DNA of 64,000 bases from Kappaphycus alvarezii (GCA_002205965.3 NADL03000022.1:124001-188000), one strand, 5' to 3'. Positions 34,027-47,401 are shown, counted from the stretch's first letter. The notes: generated by a model from the sequence alone, not told the origin. Made by a program: numbers and translations.

Positions 34027-34075
34027 ACCCTGTAGGATATTCCGGGCCACAACCGACCACATCTTCCCCTTTCCA
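34027..34075 (+). repeat. Right half of the repeat interrupted by the copia element
   Basis: Starts ACCCTGTAGGATATTCC and continues the sequence left off at 28663, as judged by the uninterrupted paralogue at 14861-14915. The combined pre-insertion site matched that paralogue almost exactly. Confidence 0.72.
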
Positions 34076-34377
34076 AGTAAGGTTGTTTACTTTACCAAAG
34101 ACGTATGCAGGTGCAACATGCAAAGTCTTGAATACCCACTGTAACAAACCTAAGACAATTACTGTAGGTTTGAATAAGGTGGCTAAAACTCTGCATGTTT
34201 TTGGGCGCGACATATTACAGACGCGGCACACGTGGACCAAATCGCATAACTAAGCTGCTGATAGAGCCGAGTCTTCACTCCTACCGTCGAGCGTCCCGCT
34301 GCGGGTTGCGGCCGCGGCCCCATATTCGTCGATTACCATCGACGTCGTCGCAGACGGCAATCCAAGTGAGTCGAAGG

Positions 34378-34870
34378 CTAGCGGCACAAACTTCCATCCC
34401 AGTTTTGATCGTCTTGGGAGGGCTTCACGGGAATGGCTTGCACTCTTGTGGCAAGCTCCCTATTTTTCCGTCTTTCCTCTCCATTGGCAACGGCGCGCGC
34501 CTTACGCGCTCCAATGGAAATGAACCCCTCTTGGAATGGCGATGTTATTGTGACGTCGTACGGCATCGGGAGGGCGGCAAGGTGTTGATCTCTTCCGACT
34601 TTGGGTATACTAGAATGTCTGCAGGACGTCCATGAAGTCCTGGAAGTAATTGTTTCACCTCATACTGGACGCCGAGTCCTGCCGCTCTTGAGCAATTGTC
34701 TGCCAAATACCCTCACTACGACATTGTGCCGGTTAGTCCATCCTAGGCCTTCTTTGCAAAAATACGCTGCATTGTCACCTAGGTTGTCCATTAGCCCTGT
34801 TGGAAGTAATATACCCAAATTCCCCCCCTGTCGCAGTACAGTGGATGTTTTCGCTAGTTACTGTAAGCAA
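34378..34870 (-). mobile_element. LINE-like reverse transcriptase C-terminal fragment
   Basis: On the minus strand GRPADILVYPKSEEI (near 34635) is followed, one frame over, by YDVTITSPFQEGF, ANGEERRKNRELATRVQAI and VKPSQDD, ending at a stop at 34378. The order RPADILV, DVTxTSP, then EExRK matches the region downstream of the polymerase in many eukaryotic non-LTR-type reverse transcriptase proteins. Only this end of the protein can be seen and the polymerase domain is missing. One frame change is visible (near 34565). The patch is GC-richer than the DNA to its right. Family assignment is from memory of the motif and is moderate. Confidence 0.45.
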
Positions 34871-35271
34871 TTTTAGAGTTCAACAGTCGCGCAACCCGGC
34901 TTCCTTTCCTCCACCCCGGACACAACACGAGAAGTAATCACCGGCTTCGACATAACCTGTCCGTTGTCCCGCCTAAGTGTTCAGTCCTGGCCCTTCTCTC
35001 CAATAAAGTTTTATTTACCCCTATCGCTACCCTACCCTACCTTTGCGCTACCTCTACCTATCAGCTACGGCGCACTATCCTTTATTGTAAAAGGAAACGG
35101 TAGCTTCACAGCGCGCGCGCAGTAAGCACGAAAATCCGGGTTCCTTTTTTGCTCCCGGCGCGAGACTACCTGCACTTTCCCGCGTAAGCCGTACAGTTCC
35201 AAAGTATATAGATCGAATAGATCCAGTTAATGTCTCGAAAATAGCGACTGTATACCGCTCAAAGTACAATT

Positions 35272-38200
35272 TTGCTACCGACAAGATCCGGAAAAAATGT
35301 AGTCTTCCTCGTTTTGCGACGAGCCGGATGTTTCGACTTTGAATGCTGCGAAGTCTACTTTGGGATTCTTCTTAGCGTTATCAGGCCCAGTTGGATCAAG
35401 TTCAGATATCTCTTTTACGTCCCCGGACGCAGAAGATGTGAAGTGTTACCTAAAAGACCTAGGTTTTACGCCAAATCAGGTCTTCAGTGAGTTTTCTTTC
35501 AACTTACAGATGTTTTCTGCAAATGTGTTAGCTGATATAACAGATATTTACAGATTAGATAACATCACCACTGGATTCGACGTTTTCTTGACCACAAAAG
35601 ATCTGACTAAGAAGAAAAGAATGTTGAAGTCATTGATTTGGTTCCCTATCTCTACGGGAGTCGTCCTGACCCACGCGAAAGGTATTGTAGACAAGTTCAA
35701 GAATAAGAGAGTCCATTCGAATCTTCTGTTGGATACTAGCAAATCTCTTGTTCTGCGGACCAAAAAGAAAATATCAAGACTCTAATTTCTTCGCAAGTGA
35801 AAGTTGCCGCTTGAGTGAAGTGGGAACAGTCCCTCGTTCTGACCCAATGATCAGGCGACCAGGAATTACGGAAATGCTGGAAAACAGGAGGAGCAGGATG
35901 AAACCCTCTACTTGGAGCGCCAGAACATTCGCTGTGACAACCAAGGACCTCTGAATTCGCGCAAAGTGAGCTACGTTCTGCAGATGTTTAAAGATTGCAT
36001 GTTCTGTGGAGACTTGCTGGAAGATATATCCGAAATCCTCAAGCTCTATGTAAATTGTGCCCGTCAATACTATCTATCCGGCCCCTAGACGGCTGACTAC
36101 TTCGTTCACTCTCTCAATGCTGTCGTACGTACGTTTTGTGTCGGGAACTGTAACGATGAATTGAATTAAGCTGAGTTTGTAAAGGTCGTGATGAGTGAAT
36201 ACGTATCTTATTTGAGACGCCTAGAGATCAAAGGGACTTTGGGAAAACCACGTTTGAGACCGTTAATGCATGAAAAGAGCACTTGTGACATATCGGAAGG
36301 TCAAACTAAACTGTTGTTTTGAATCAACGAGATTGTTTCCAATTCCCTCGAGAACTCCTTGCAGACGATCATAAGGTGGAGTATCTACGAAACGCAGTAC
36401 CAGAGTTTCAAGAGTGGTCCTATCTCCATATTTAAAGCAAAATTTACCGTGGCTACTCTTTCAACAACTTTGTGCTGACTATTTACGAGTCCATTCAAAA
36501 CCTTGTCTAGATTATACTTCTTATTGGAACCGGAAATGACACCATTGGGACCGTTTAAATGGAACAAACTGAAAATAACCTCTCAAGCATGAATCTCTAC
36601 GGCTGTAAAATAGGGCAATATAAGCAATAAAAGTATCTATACGGTACCAATGGAAGAAAAAAGCCGTCGACATTACCGTTTAATCGAGATGTCTTGTGAG
36701 CGCAACGAATGCCACAAATTTGAAGCTCTGAACTGGAACCATAACCATCGTTTTGACTCTGGTGCAATGGAGGCGCATGCCTGCCGCAGAATTAGGGATA
36801 GAGAGTCCTGTACGTATGTTCTCACGTATTTCGCAAATATTCTTCAATATTCTTCATTGAATCAAGGAATTGTCTCTGCAAACGTATAAAACTTGCAGAA
36901 TGAAAGTAAAGATTTAAAATAATTAGACTCGCACTTCATCAACGAAAATGGGCCGCTTCGGGACGATTCCCACTTTTTCCATGAGAATTGAAGCCTCATA
37001 ACAAGACAATCATTTAGTCTCTATCCTTTTAACCCCTATCCATGTGACAATAAGTGAATCTGATCACGTGCCCTCGGACTCTCGCCTGAACAGCGGGTGC
37101 TTTGAGAACCACCTCGTCAACGTGAAGAAATCACACCACTGAGATCTGATGAAGAATCAGAAATGTTTATGGGAGATATCTACTGTTCATAAATGAACAA
37201 GTAAATCTCTAAAAACCGCCGCTTGTGTTTTCTTCGCGACATTGGTACTCCCAAATCTGTTCTCGGTCGCAAAGATGTCAGCCGAGTATTCACGGCATTC
37301 GGTGTTCACAACCGGAAAATATGTCCTTCCCGTAATCTCTTTAGGCTTGCGGATGAATTTTACTAATCCATTTGTTTCTTTTTGCTCCCTATAGATTCCA
37401 TTACTAAGATACAAATTATTCAGGTTGAAATGGATATGTTGGCGATATTCCCTCCCTGCTCGGTATGGAAGTTCTGAACAAGTAATAATTGACTCGCTGC
37501 ACCGTCTCTAACAGGGTTAAGCGCGTAGCCAACGGTACTACGAATCAAAAAGAACCATGCTTAGAAAGATGGCCCGTATTGATGTTTAGGCAATATAGAA
37601 ATCAAATTCATGCACGAATGAGATTTCCTGTTGGCACGTCCTTCACCCGCCCCCAACTCTCGAAAATGCATAGTAATTTCTCTCATTCCTCCGAGAAGAA
37701 ATTCTTCGACCTTATTAAAAGTTAACGGTCGTAAGAAGCCACGCCTGAGACGCTACCCACATTGCAAGATATTTAACAAAACTACGATCCATGCCAGGGA
37801 ATCCAAAAAGCCATGACACGGTTACGAGTAACATTACTATCCGTAGATGTGAAGTTTAAGGAACTAGTATTTTTAGACATTACATGCATTGATAGAGCCC
37901 CAGTTTTAAACATAGCATAAGAGAAAACTCGTTTCTCTGAAAGTCAGTTCCTCAAAAGTGTTTCTGACGAGGAAGTTTGGAATGGAATCGTAAATTACTG
38001 AGACTAAAGTTACACCAGACTGCCAAATCGCAACCTCACAGACCAAGGATCTCAACTAAGATTGGAATTCATAGACCTCGCGCGCCTATCGAATGTAGAA
38101 GTCAAAAAAATGGAATAGAATCACAATCCCGCTCGGGATCAGCTGAACGTAACCATAAGCCCTTAGGTCTTACCTACAGAAAAATCATGGAAACAAAGCC

Positions 38201-40400
38201 CATAACGGATAAGGAACTCGTTTTGGTGTGCTTAGTTAAAGTCGAGAGCGAAACGCTCAGACCAGAAGGCCTGTTTACTGCTTCCCTTGTCTTTGGTGAA
38301 TTTTTACAACTCTTCGTCACTAACTAGCCCCTTTCTTTCCCGCAGACAAGACAGAAAAGAAGAAAAATTCCAGTGGCGGCTCGTAAAGAGATGGAGACTC
38401 AAACAGAAAGGCTTAGAATACGCAAATTACGGTAACATGCAGTAAGCCTGCGAGTGACAGGTCGTACCAGTCTGGAGAGAGAATAATAGTCTGGCGAGAA
38501 AAAATCTTTTCTCATCGAATTGGAAAATGGACAGGATTCTACATGTTTTCAGGTATATTCTTCAAAAGAAGCTCATCATTATGCGAGTGTCCGACATTGA
38601 CTCTGCAAATGCGTTCAAAATTTAGCAACTAAAACCCTACCGCACCCCAGAGGGGCTCTATATTACTTCTTACTGAGGTTTGAGACAGATTTTCCGTATT
38701 TAAGTCGCCAAATGACAACTTAATATTGGAGACAGAGGTATTGGGTGAGAACGACCACAGAGATAAAGGCCAAGAAATGAGGGACGATAAATAATGGGAG
38801 ATCAAATTTTTGCTCGAGTGCGGAACTTTCAAGTCTAATCTTCGAGAAGAATTATCACCAGATGATAAAGTGTTTCCTAGGCCTTTCGTACTTTCGATTA
38901 AGTCCTCTATAGACGAATAAGTTAAACAGAAGGCTACATATGCTATTGGAGGACACCGCAACAAAATGAAAACATCTTAGTACAAAACTCTACACTACAA
39001 CCTCAGCCATTCAGACTTCTCCCAGCGCTCATATGTACCTTTATTTTTGATGTAAGGGCAGCCTATATCACTTAAGCCTACGTCTAGTCCTCAGAACACC
39101 TATCTAGAGAACTTTACATCGAGAATCCTATACCAGAATTTGAATTAGAACCTGACCATTATCTGAAAATACTTTACCGGCTATACGAGATACTCTTCGC
39201 AGGAAAATTGTGCTATACAGCCTTTGACAATCACCATCATGAGGATATGAAAATGAAATCCCTTCGTGTCGATCCCGCATTCTACTTTTTGGCTAAAAAG
39301 GCGTTCTCAAAGACCTCAGCAGAATCTATATTGACGACTTTATCCAATTTGAGACCGACCATTTTCGTGCGCTTTCGAGAGCGACGAATTAGACATTCGA
39401 AATGAAAAAAAATTTGCGTTGTCATTCGAATTCACTGACTTCATCCTCGATGAAGAGGAAGTCAACTTCTTCGTAAATGAAATATCTTACCTACGCGAGT
39501 AAGAATGCTTAACCCCCGGAAGCTTCGTTCAAAAGTTTCAAATCCATGCACATGAGATTGGCTTGGTTGGCGAACTCAGGGCCGGACTTCCTCATCGAAA
39601 ACGCGCAGATTACGTAGATCAATGAACAGGTGTTCGATTCAAATAGATCCCGACTATTGAGAAGAATTGAAATGACAATAGAGTACGCAATAAATAATCA
39701 AAACCGCCTCAAAATACCGAAAATAGACGTGAAGACAGTAAGAATGATTGGAATTTCAGAATGCTCATTTACCAACATCTAAGAACTCACGTCTAAACTC
39801 TGACAAAGCGTATCAATCCCAGACGCAACTGAAATAATATCCCCTATTTCATTCAATTATCACAAATCTAGAGACTTAAAAGGTCTGCAATGCCAGGGGA
39901 GGTAATTGCGTTCAGTGATATGTTCGATATCGCCGTTGAACTCTACGAAGAAGAGAAAATCATATTGAAAAGACCCATCCCAGTACAGCTACTCACCGGC
40001 AGCTAAACAATTTATACATCATCTCAAAATGCTCGCGAAAATATGAGAAGCGAACAATGCTTGGTGTTGCAAACGCACGAGAATGATTCTGTGACAGAGT
40101 AATTTCAGATATTGCCGATTTTCTTAAAAAGTCCACGTGTCAATCACTCCTCAGACTCGTCTAGTCAGGGCCGCTATATATACGAAGCGAGCAGTGAATT
40201 ATCTGCTCAAGAGAAATAACTTGAAGAAAATATTTAATTGATGATTACTACCTTCAATTACCTTTACTGATGGTGGGTACAAAAAATTCGGTCACTTTTA
40301 TCTGTTCAGCCCCATTTCATGCACAAATATTCAACGATTACACAATGAGCAAGACCAATATGGTCTTTGGAGTCCAAGATTAACTTGCGGTAGTGTCGAT
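35272..40400 (+). pseudogene. Long decayed coding region of unknown origin
   Basis: I do not recognise this. Protein-like plus-strand stretches follow one another for about 5 kb, with many interruptions. The best is an open frame at 35339-35785 (148 codons) containing GFFLALSGPVGSSSDISFTS and MLKSLIWFPISTGVVLTHAK. Others include VLQMFKDCMFCGDLLEDISE (near 35975), FEFTDFILDEEEVNFFVNEI (near 39440) and FDIAVELYEEEKIILKRPIP (near 39935). All read in the same direction, which suggests one large former gene or element. The coding look fades beyond about 40.2 kb. If it is a virus-like or retroelement remnant, it is an old fossil with well over ten breaks. Confidence 0.35.
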
Positions 40401-42029
40401 GCATTGCAATTTGCACCAGTCAAACCTGTTCGTTTACAGTTCTAACGGCCTAGATTTCTTTCTCAATCTTTTAAAGTATATTAAAGGCTCCTTTTCACTC
40501 GTTTCTGTCGAATCAACCCCCGATTGAGGGTTTGCGGAAGCGTAGATCCAGTTCTATAAAACAATCTAACGGTTCTGTTTGCTTCAGACTCTCTGAGAGG
40601 GCAGAAGCACCTCTAATCAGTTTCATCACCGTCTATGCCGAGCAAGCGCAAGCAAACACTTGATTAAATCAAAAACTACTGTGGAAACATAGTCAAGGAC
40701 TTTGTTGGATGCGTACGGAACGTGTTTACTACTCAGCATGTAACCAACTAAGCGTAAATAGCGCTATTTATTCCGCCGGTAACATCCATAATTCATAAAT
40801 ATCCTGCAGAACCTCTTTACAGTAGTAAAAATCGGTATTGAATTCCCGTTGTGTGTAATTAACCCCTCGTCGACCTTGCAGAATCCGGTATACCTTACAA
40901 TCGTTCCTTTCCTGCAACAATTGCTGTAGGGATTTCCCGAGCGCCTCTCGCAAGCTCGGGCATGGTAAAAAAATTCTCATCTACCATGTGTTACATAGGA
41001 GGGTCTTTGAATTTCTTTCTACCATCAATAGCAGCAACAGTGCGCTGCTGAACCAATGAAATAAGGACAAGAAGGTGTTGGCATTCGGTGACAGGATTCG
41101 GCCTTTTCCGAGAGGCCGTGTGCACATATATGCGATGAAGGCCACTCCTATCGCTTCATACTCTAGCTTCGACAGATAATGTCCTCGGAACGTAGCGAAC
41201 ATTGCCTCCTTGCAGTTCAATCGCTAAAATGCCTCTTAAATTTGGAGAACAAACCATCGTCCATGCTGCCATTAACAGAAGCATCGACACATAGACATGG
41301 TCAACATACTTCCGCCAATCCTGAAACACCCGACCCTCTCCCCGCCCCCACCATCCACCCTCCCTTGATCTACCGTCAATGTCCAATATTGGAGGCTTTA
41401 CCACTCTTTGAACCTCTATGGTGTGTTAAGGTCACAGTCGTCGACATCCCCTCTGTTTGATCTTCCACTGGTCTTTTGCTACCGTTCTCGTACAGCTACC
41501 AATAGCAGCGACAACTACGTGCTGCATACCGATCTAACTCTCCTACCCCATTAAAAACCTCCCGTCGTCAAATCCTAACGATCCATATCCGCCCCAGGGC
41601 GCGTTTTCCCCAATTTTCACCCTTATTTGCCGGTGTTAGGAGCAAATCTTAAATAAACTTCTTTTTGAACCACCTGTCTGCCCCCCTTTAGTAGAGTACA
41701 GCCCGTAGTCCACTAAGCCCACCCTATACTTGCTACCCACCGCCATCTCTTATGGCCCCCAAATAATGGACACATAATCCGCTCATCTTTGGGGGTTTAC
41801 AGTAAATATCCAACCCACATTCGATACTTAGACGGAAAGGGCCTTAGATATTCAATAATATTGGGAAAATATCCATCTCAAGATCATCACGTCGATCATG
41901 ATAACACTCTTACGTGGCATTCTCATCTTGCATAAACAGAGCGACTGGATCTGAGGGGGTGGGTCTCTCTGCGAATTTATATATTTATAGTATACTGCAG
42001 CTATCCTCATCGAAACTCTCATCCCTGGT
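40401..42029. other. No recognised gene
   Basis: Short frames only. Pyrimidine-rich patch around 41.3-41.8 kb on the plus strand without an adjacent recognisable gene. Confidence 0.4.
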
Positions 42030-42550
42030 AATTTTAGGATTCTTTGAAGGCGATCATACAGTATGATGTTAGTATGTTCTGAAGGTGGTCATGCTGTGAT
42101 GATGTTACCTTTTGCTGAAAAAGTGACCATTTTGTGAAGATATTACCATCTACGGAGGGTAACCATGCTGTGCTGATGTTACCATTTATTGAGGGTGGGT
42201 ATGCAGAGATGAGGCTACTATGTTAATATTTAGCGGAGGTAACGTCACATATATTTGACGTCGACGTCACGAAACAGTACTGTCCCGTGATGATGTTAAT
42301 GTGTTTTGAAGATGACCATGCTTTGATGAGCATACCATTTATTGAGATTGGGAGTACAGAGATGAGGCTAATATCTACTGAAGGTGATAGATATGTGGTG
42401 ATGTTTGTATATTGTAAAAGTGATAATTTGTTTGATGACATTACAATCTACTAAGAGTGATCATACTGTGATGATGTTAGTATGTTGTAAAGGAGACTGT
42501 ATCATGTGGATGCTTACATTACATGAATGTGACGATCAGCAGATGATGTG
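42030..42550 (+). repeat. Degenerate 36-bp minisatellite
   Basis: About twelve copies of a 36-bp unit of the form GTGATGATGTTACCAT, then a variable 8-mer, then GAGGGTGACCATGCT. Well-aligned units start at about 42061, 42096, 42134, 42170, 42285, 42321, 42357 and 42393. An unrelated insert of about 60 bp (42222-42284), containing TTGACGTCGACGTCAC, interrupts the array. The unit length is a multiple of three but no frame is open across the array. Confidence 0.75.
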
Positions 42551-45500
42551 GATAACTGCAGATATGGATTACTGACAAAAGTTTTAACATACAAAGGAAG
42601 CAATTAACACTGATGTGTAACAAGTTGACTACATCGGATGTGGTGAGAAACGGATCGAACGGAACACTAAGCTCTAACAATGAAAGAGAGGACTGATTAA
42701 TATATGCTACATCAATCTGACGTATATAATAGATCACTTAAGTCGCTAATTTTAATAATACAGTCAAATTGCTGACATAAATGTGTAGACCTGAGCAACA
42801 AAACATGAATATGCATAGCCAAATTTCCAAGGATATCATGAGTAGAGTAGAATTCAAATCTCCCGACCAGCGATACTGTACTGCAGGCAACCTCGTCCAC
42901 TGAACTTGGAACCCTAGTGACGGGCTAACTACATCATAAATGTCATGAGCTCGTTTGCTTGCTTCACGTAACAAATATTTGTTGATGTTAAAATCGTCAT
43001 ATATCAAGCCTTGCACGCTCTTAGCATACGAGGAGTATTCCTCTTCGAGAATTATCTCTCGGCAGTTCCAAATAGAAAGTGGAAGATGGAAAACCCTAAG
43101 TTTATTCAATGTTGACGTCTATAGGAGCTGTATAACACCGCTGAAAAGATTTTATGTAAAGTGGCACGAGAATGAATCGATTTGACCTGGAGAATGCTAC
43201 TGATAAGTCAGTCAATACAATTACTTGACCCGGATATTTAACCTGAAACTGACTTTCCTATCTCCTGGTGACTGTGTAATACACTCAAAATATCAATACT
43301 AAGTCCCATACAGAACTCTTTGACAGTCCTGGACACGACAGACAGCTTAAAGTTACCATCATTGCGAAGGTTCAGGACAGTAGCTGACAGCGTTTTTTGT
43401 TGAGTGATTATCGCTAATAACTCCTTAGCCTTCTAGCTCTCAACGAAGGTCAGAGAGTCTCCTAGAATATAATAAGCTGACTTTGACGTTGGCATTCTGG
43501 AGGAAATAACGCTCGCTCGAAGAGTGAAAAACTTTGGAAGTTCCTGCTACTCTTCCCGAAAGATTTCGGCACGACGTCGTTCAATACTTTTGACAGATAG
43601 GCAGGGACAAAAAAAGCAACAAGAGATAACCTAGCATTCCTGGAGAAAAAATACAGAACTAATGGGTAACTAATGGGTATCTTTGCAACAGTGATAAAGT
43701 TGAACGTTCTAAAAAATGTGTCTTCAAGAACTTGAACTTGTTTTGACAACGAAAATTTTGAAGCTTGTATTTCAGTACGGGAGTTTTCATAGAAGTCCTT
43801 CACTGCCTGATTACAACTGTGTAACATCTAAATTGTCCGCTTTTCCACCAGAGTAGTCGCTTTCAACTGTCAATCGCCACTCAAACAAACCCTGATAGCG
43901 GCCTTCCCATGTATCAACATTTGATACTGAGAGATAGTGACATCACTGTGAACATACGACTCCAGACCTCTTGGTCTCAACTATGTATATGAACGCGTGT
44001 AGCTGAGATCCAATGGGCCTTCGAAAGAACCGCTATAATACAAGAACTGACCATCAAACATGTGAAACGGAACGAGAGAATTCGTCTTCTTCTTCCCAAG
44101 TCTCTCTTTATTGGAGTAACAGGTATATTCTCATCATCCAAAAAATCTGATTCTTTCGAATCGTCTGCCAATTTCCAGAAGAACTCAATATATTCTTGAA
44201 TCCTTGGAAACAGCAACTCCTTTTCGGGACGACGACGAACGCTGCTCTGATTCTGTACAAAGTAATCCTGCTGATCTTCATGAGGATCAGTAGAATCTGG
44301 TTGTCTCCCAGAACAGTGTTTCTTCCGTCTCTACTGATAATTTGTTGGAGAACATGGTGACTTCTTTTTCAAAAATTGACCTTTTGATGACATGCTAGTT
44401 ATATGTACCGAAGGAAAAGTTCCACGCAGACAAGTTCGACGAAACTTTTGTTCTGATTGTAACCTGAGTTCAGACTGAAAGATGAAGGGAGGATGACTTT
44501 CTAGATTTTATATGTGATGAAAAAATGAAGAGATTTTATAGTGAGATTCACAATCAAATGATTATAATGTTACTGACTGGAAACAGTGATTGAGAGACAT
44601 TGTTTTTGACGATCATCAGGAGTGATTATTACGTCAGCGAGATTTACCTTCGATGATATCAGTTATGATATATGCCTGGGATGAAATTTGTAATCAACGC
44701 AAAGATAGAGAGTGATAAGGATGAATTATTGAATAAAACAGGTAAAAAAGTAATACCGTTGGAAAAGTATGATATATATTTTAACAGACCGATGCTATTG
44801 ATATCAAAGTCATCCGTTGACTTAATTTCATTAGTTTGAGAAAAATAACAACGAGAATCGCGCATATCTGTATTAAGAAACAGTAGTTACATGTTAGAAT
44901 TACAATACAGGTAATGTTTTAACAGTCACTGATGGCGTATTAATGACACTGTATGAGATAGTGATTACCAATTTGCTTACAAGTACTTATTTTCGAGAAC
45001 CACTGGCTAATTTCGCGCTGTGTCAATGGAATTTATATTCAATGAAAATTTGGAAATAACATTATGGATATTGTAATATTACGACAATCGTACACAAACT
45101 AAAAATCGAAGGCCAGACAACCACTTATGGTTAATTGTATAAAAGATATTGAGAGAAGAACAAGATATCGATGAAGAAAACTACCGATGATCTAACAATC
45201 CTCAATTACTGAATATATTATCTTGAGAACAATTAAAACAGATAATACTGAATGACATGAACGAGCAGTGGCAGAGAAGATAATGCGGAGGAGAGAAACG
45301 AATCTTTCCATTATGTTGCAAGCAGTTGAATGCTGAACTCCAGAAGTATCAATTCAGCAAACAGTATCCTTTCAAAAGTAAAGATAACCCAAGCGAATAT
45401 CGATGTTTTGTAGGCAATGTACCAATTCCATTTATACCAGAATTGCATCGCCATCTGCGTGCCTTTGATTCTTGTTAAAAGATGTGTCGAAATGTTCGTA

Positions 45501-45590
45501 ATGGAGGATTAAGTTCCGGTTTTTATGATGAGAAAGAAATTATCATAGTCACAGCTACCCAAGTCAATGTAACTACCTACATTCATTTTC
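42551..45590. other. AT-rich stretch without a recognised gene
   Basis: Includes a 123-codon minus-strand frame (43109-42738) with LRVFHLPLSIWNCREIILE and REASKRAHDIYDVVSP, and another of 121 codons at 43827-43462. Neither is recognised, and both may be remnants of decayed elements. Confidence 0.35.
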
Positions 45591-45944
45591 TTGGTGGTGA
45601 TGATGACAGAGGAGGTGAGAAAATGGTTTCCAACGAGGCTAAATATTAATGGCGTCTCTTCATATTTTTATGTCTTCGACAATAGTTGTGACGATGAATA
45701 TGATCTGATTAGCAGTGATAGCGTTAATGGTAACTGTACTGGCATTAATGTTGATGGTGATGGTGGTGATGTCACTGGCGGTAATTGTGACGTAGATAGT
45801 GATGATAACGAATGTGATACTGAATTTAGTAGCTACAATGAAGATGCGGGTGACGGAAGTTACAATATTCATGATGATTTCAATGTTAATGATGATGAAA
45901 ACATGGCAACGATTTCATTGTGGGCGGAGCGGACGACTATTTAG
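45591..45944 (+). CDS. Acidic D/N/G-rich N-terminal segment of the TNP2-like element
   Basis: A 117-codon frame with a long run of aspartate, asparagine, glycine and serine (for example VDGDGGDVTGGNCDVDSDD), encoded by GAT/GGT-like trinucleotides. Position ahead of the TNP2 core suggests the N-terminal part of the same or an accompanying transposon protein. Could also be simple-sequence expansion. Confidence 0.35.
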   Translation: MVVMMTEEVRKWFPTRLNINGVSSYFYVFDNSCDDEYDLISSDSVNGNCTGINVDGDGGDVTGGNCDVDSDDNECDTEFSSYNEDAGDGSYNIHDDFNVNDDENMATISLWAERTTI

Positions 45945-47045
45945 AGATAGAGTGGAATATGCAGTTGGCGAGAAGAAGGGGCCTTCCTGGGATGCTGCTA
46001 TCAGTATATCATTGGTAGAAGATGATATTTGTTATAATCACTTCAGGGAGTGTAAGGTTGACTAAACGTCAACAAGATGTCGTGAACAGGCTTCGCATAG
46101 ACCTGTTTGGGAATTTTGCAGCACCATGGGAGCAAGAGGGCAAGAGTAGAGTTGCAAACCACCAGCCATGGAGGTAAGGGCGTGAGTTTCGAATCTACTA
46201 TTGGTCCAATTTCTTCCTCAATGCCCGTTATACTGATGCCATAAAGTTCGTTTTCATACCAATGTGGTTCATCGAAACTGCTTTATTTTGCTCGAAACAA
46301 ATTAATTGCTATATGAACGAATGAAATGCATCAAAAGACTCATGAAAGACTGGAGAAGCTATCAGTACATGTTTCCAAAAGAGTGCTAGTCAAAATGTGG
46401 TAAGATTTGTTGCCGTACGTGAATATTTATGGCTTGATTTACTCACTCATATTTTCAATGACTTCCTCAGAAGCACAAAAAGTTGAATTAAGAAGTGAAA
46501 TCGCTCCAAGCAACCTTTATGAGATGAGAGTGTTTTAAATGCAGGTGTAACTGGTGTCAAATTGTCAGATTGCATTAACGACTGGCCAATTGCGCCCCAT
46601 GAGACTTTTTTCTGGAACTCCACATACTATAACACTGGATGAAGTATTGCCTTCTTATAGCGTAATTACTGAATCTGAACAAGGTTCTATTGTGAAAGTT
46701 ACGTTACTGGGAGGTTGTTCGCTACATCCCAAATTTGTTGGTTAGTTTCGTTCATATTATAACGACTTCGGTCGCGTTGAGAATGGTAGAGGGAGCTATT
46801 AACACACGGGCGGGTCGAGAGATGCCGTTGGTGTCCTTTTCATATCAATATAGATACCATTAGCTGTGGAAATCCCACATGATGACAAAGAAGAACGAGA
46901 CAATGCTATTTCAAGCAAGCAAGCAAATTCAACCTCATGCATTGCGTCATTTGGAGATGATGATGCCGTAAGGGGGTTGAATAAGCGATTGAAGCGTTTA
47001 ATACGCTTGGAAAATTCTTTTAAGCTACTATGTGTGTTGGGTAGA

Positions 47046-47090
47046 CTTGGTCATGCAATACGTGCCGATGACACGTATTGCATGACCAAG
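47046..47090. repeat. Perfect 19-bp hairpin with 7-base loop
   Basis: CTTGGTCATGCAATACGTG (47046-47064) is followed after CCGATGA by its exact reverse complement (47072-47090). It lies inside the readable frame of the TNP2-like element (LGRLGHAI...YCMTKP). The perfect match amid decayed sequence points to a recent template-switch duplication, or to an artefact of sequencing or assembly. Confidence 0.85.
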
Positions 47091-47401
47091 CCAGTTTTAG
47101 ACACTGAAGACGAATGTCAAGTTCGTTTGATTATTGCACACTGATTCTTCCAACCGACCGATGGAGATAAGTACCGTTCACTATTTTGGATTGAAGCAAA
47201 AGTTGATGAGATCTACGTAACGGAAAATTGCATACCGAGAAATATAAGATCATATCGGCGCATACATAATGGTGAGGATAACATACCGGCTATCAACGAT
47301 AACAATGATTAAGGTTACCTACGGTACATGGAGCCTTTGGCGTCGATAAATCTCCTGGGAACTTACCAAAAGCAGCGGAGGAATGTAGCTATATATTTAG
47401 T

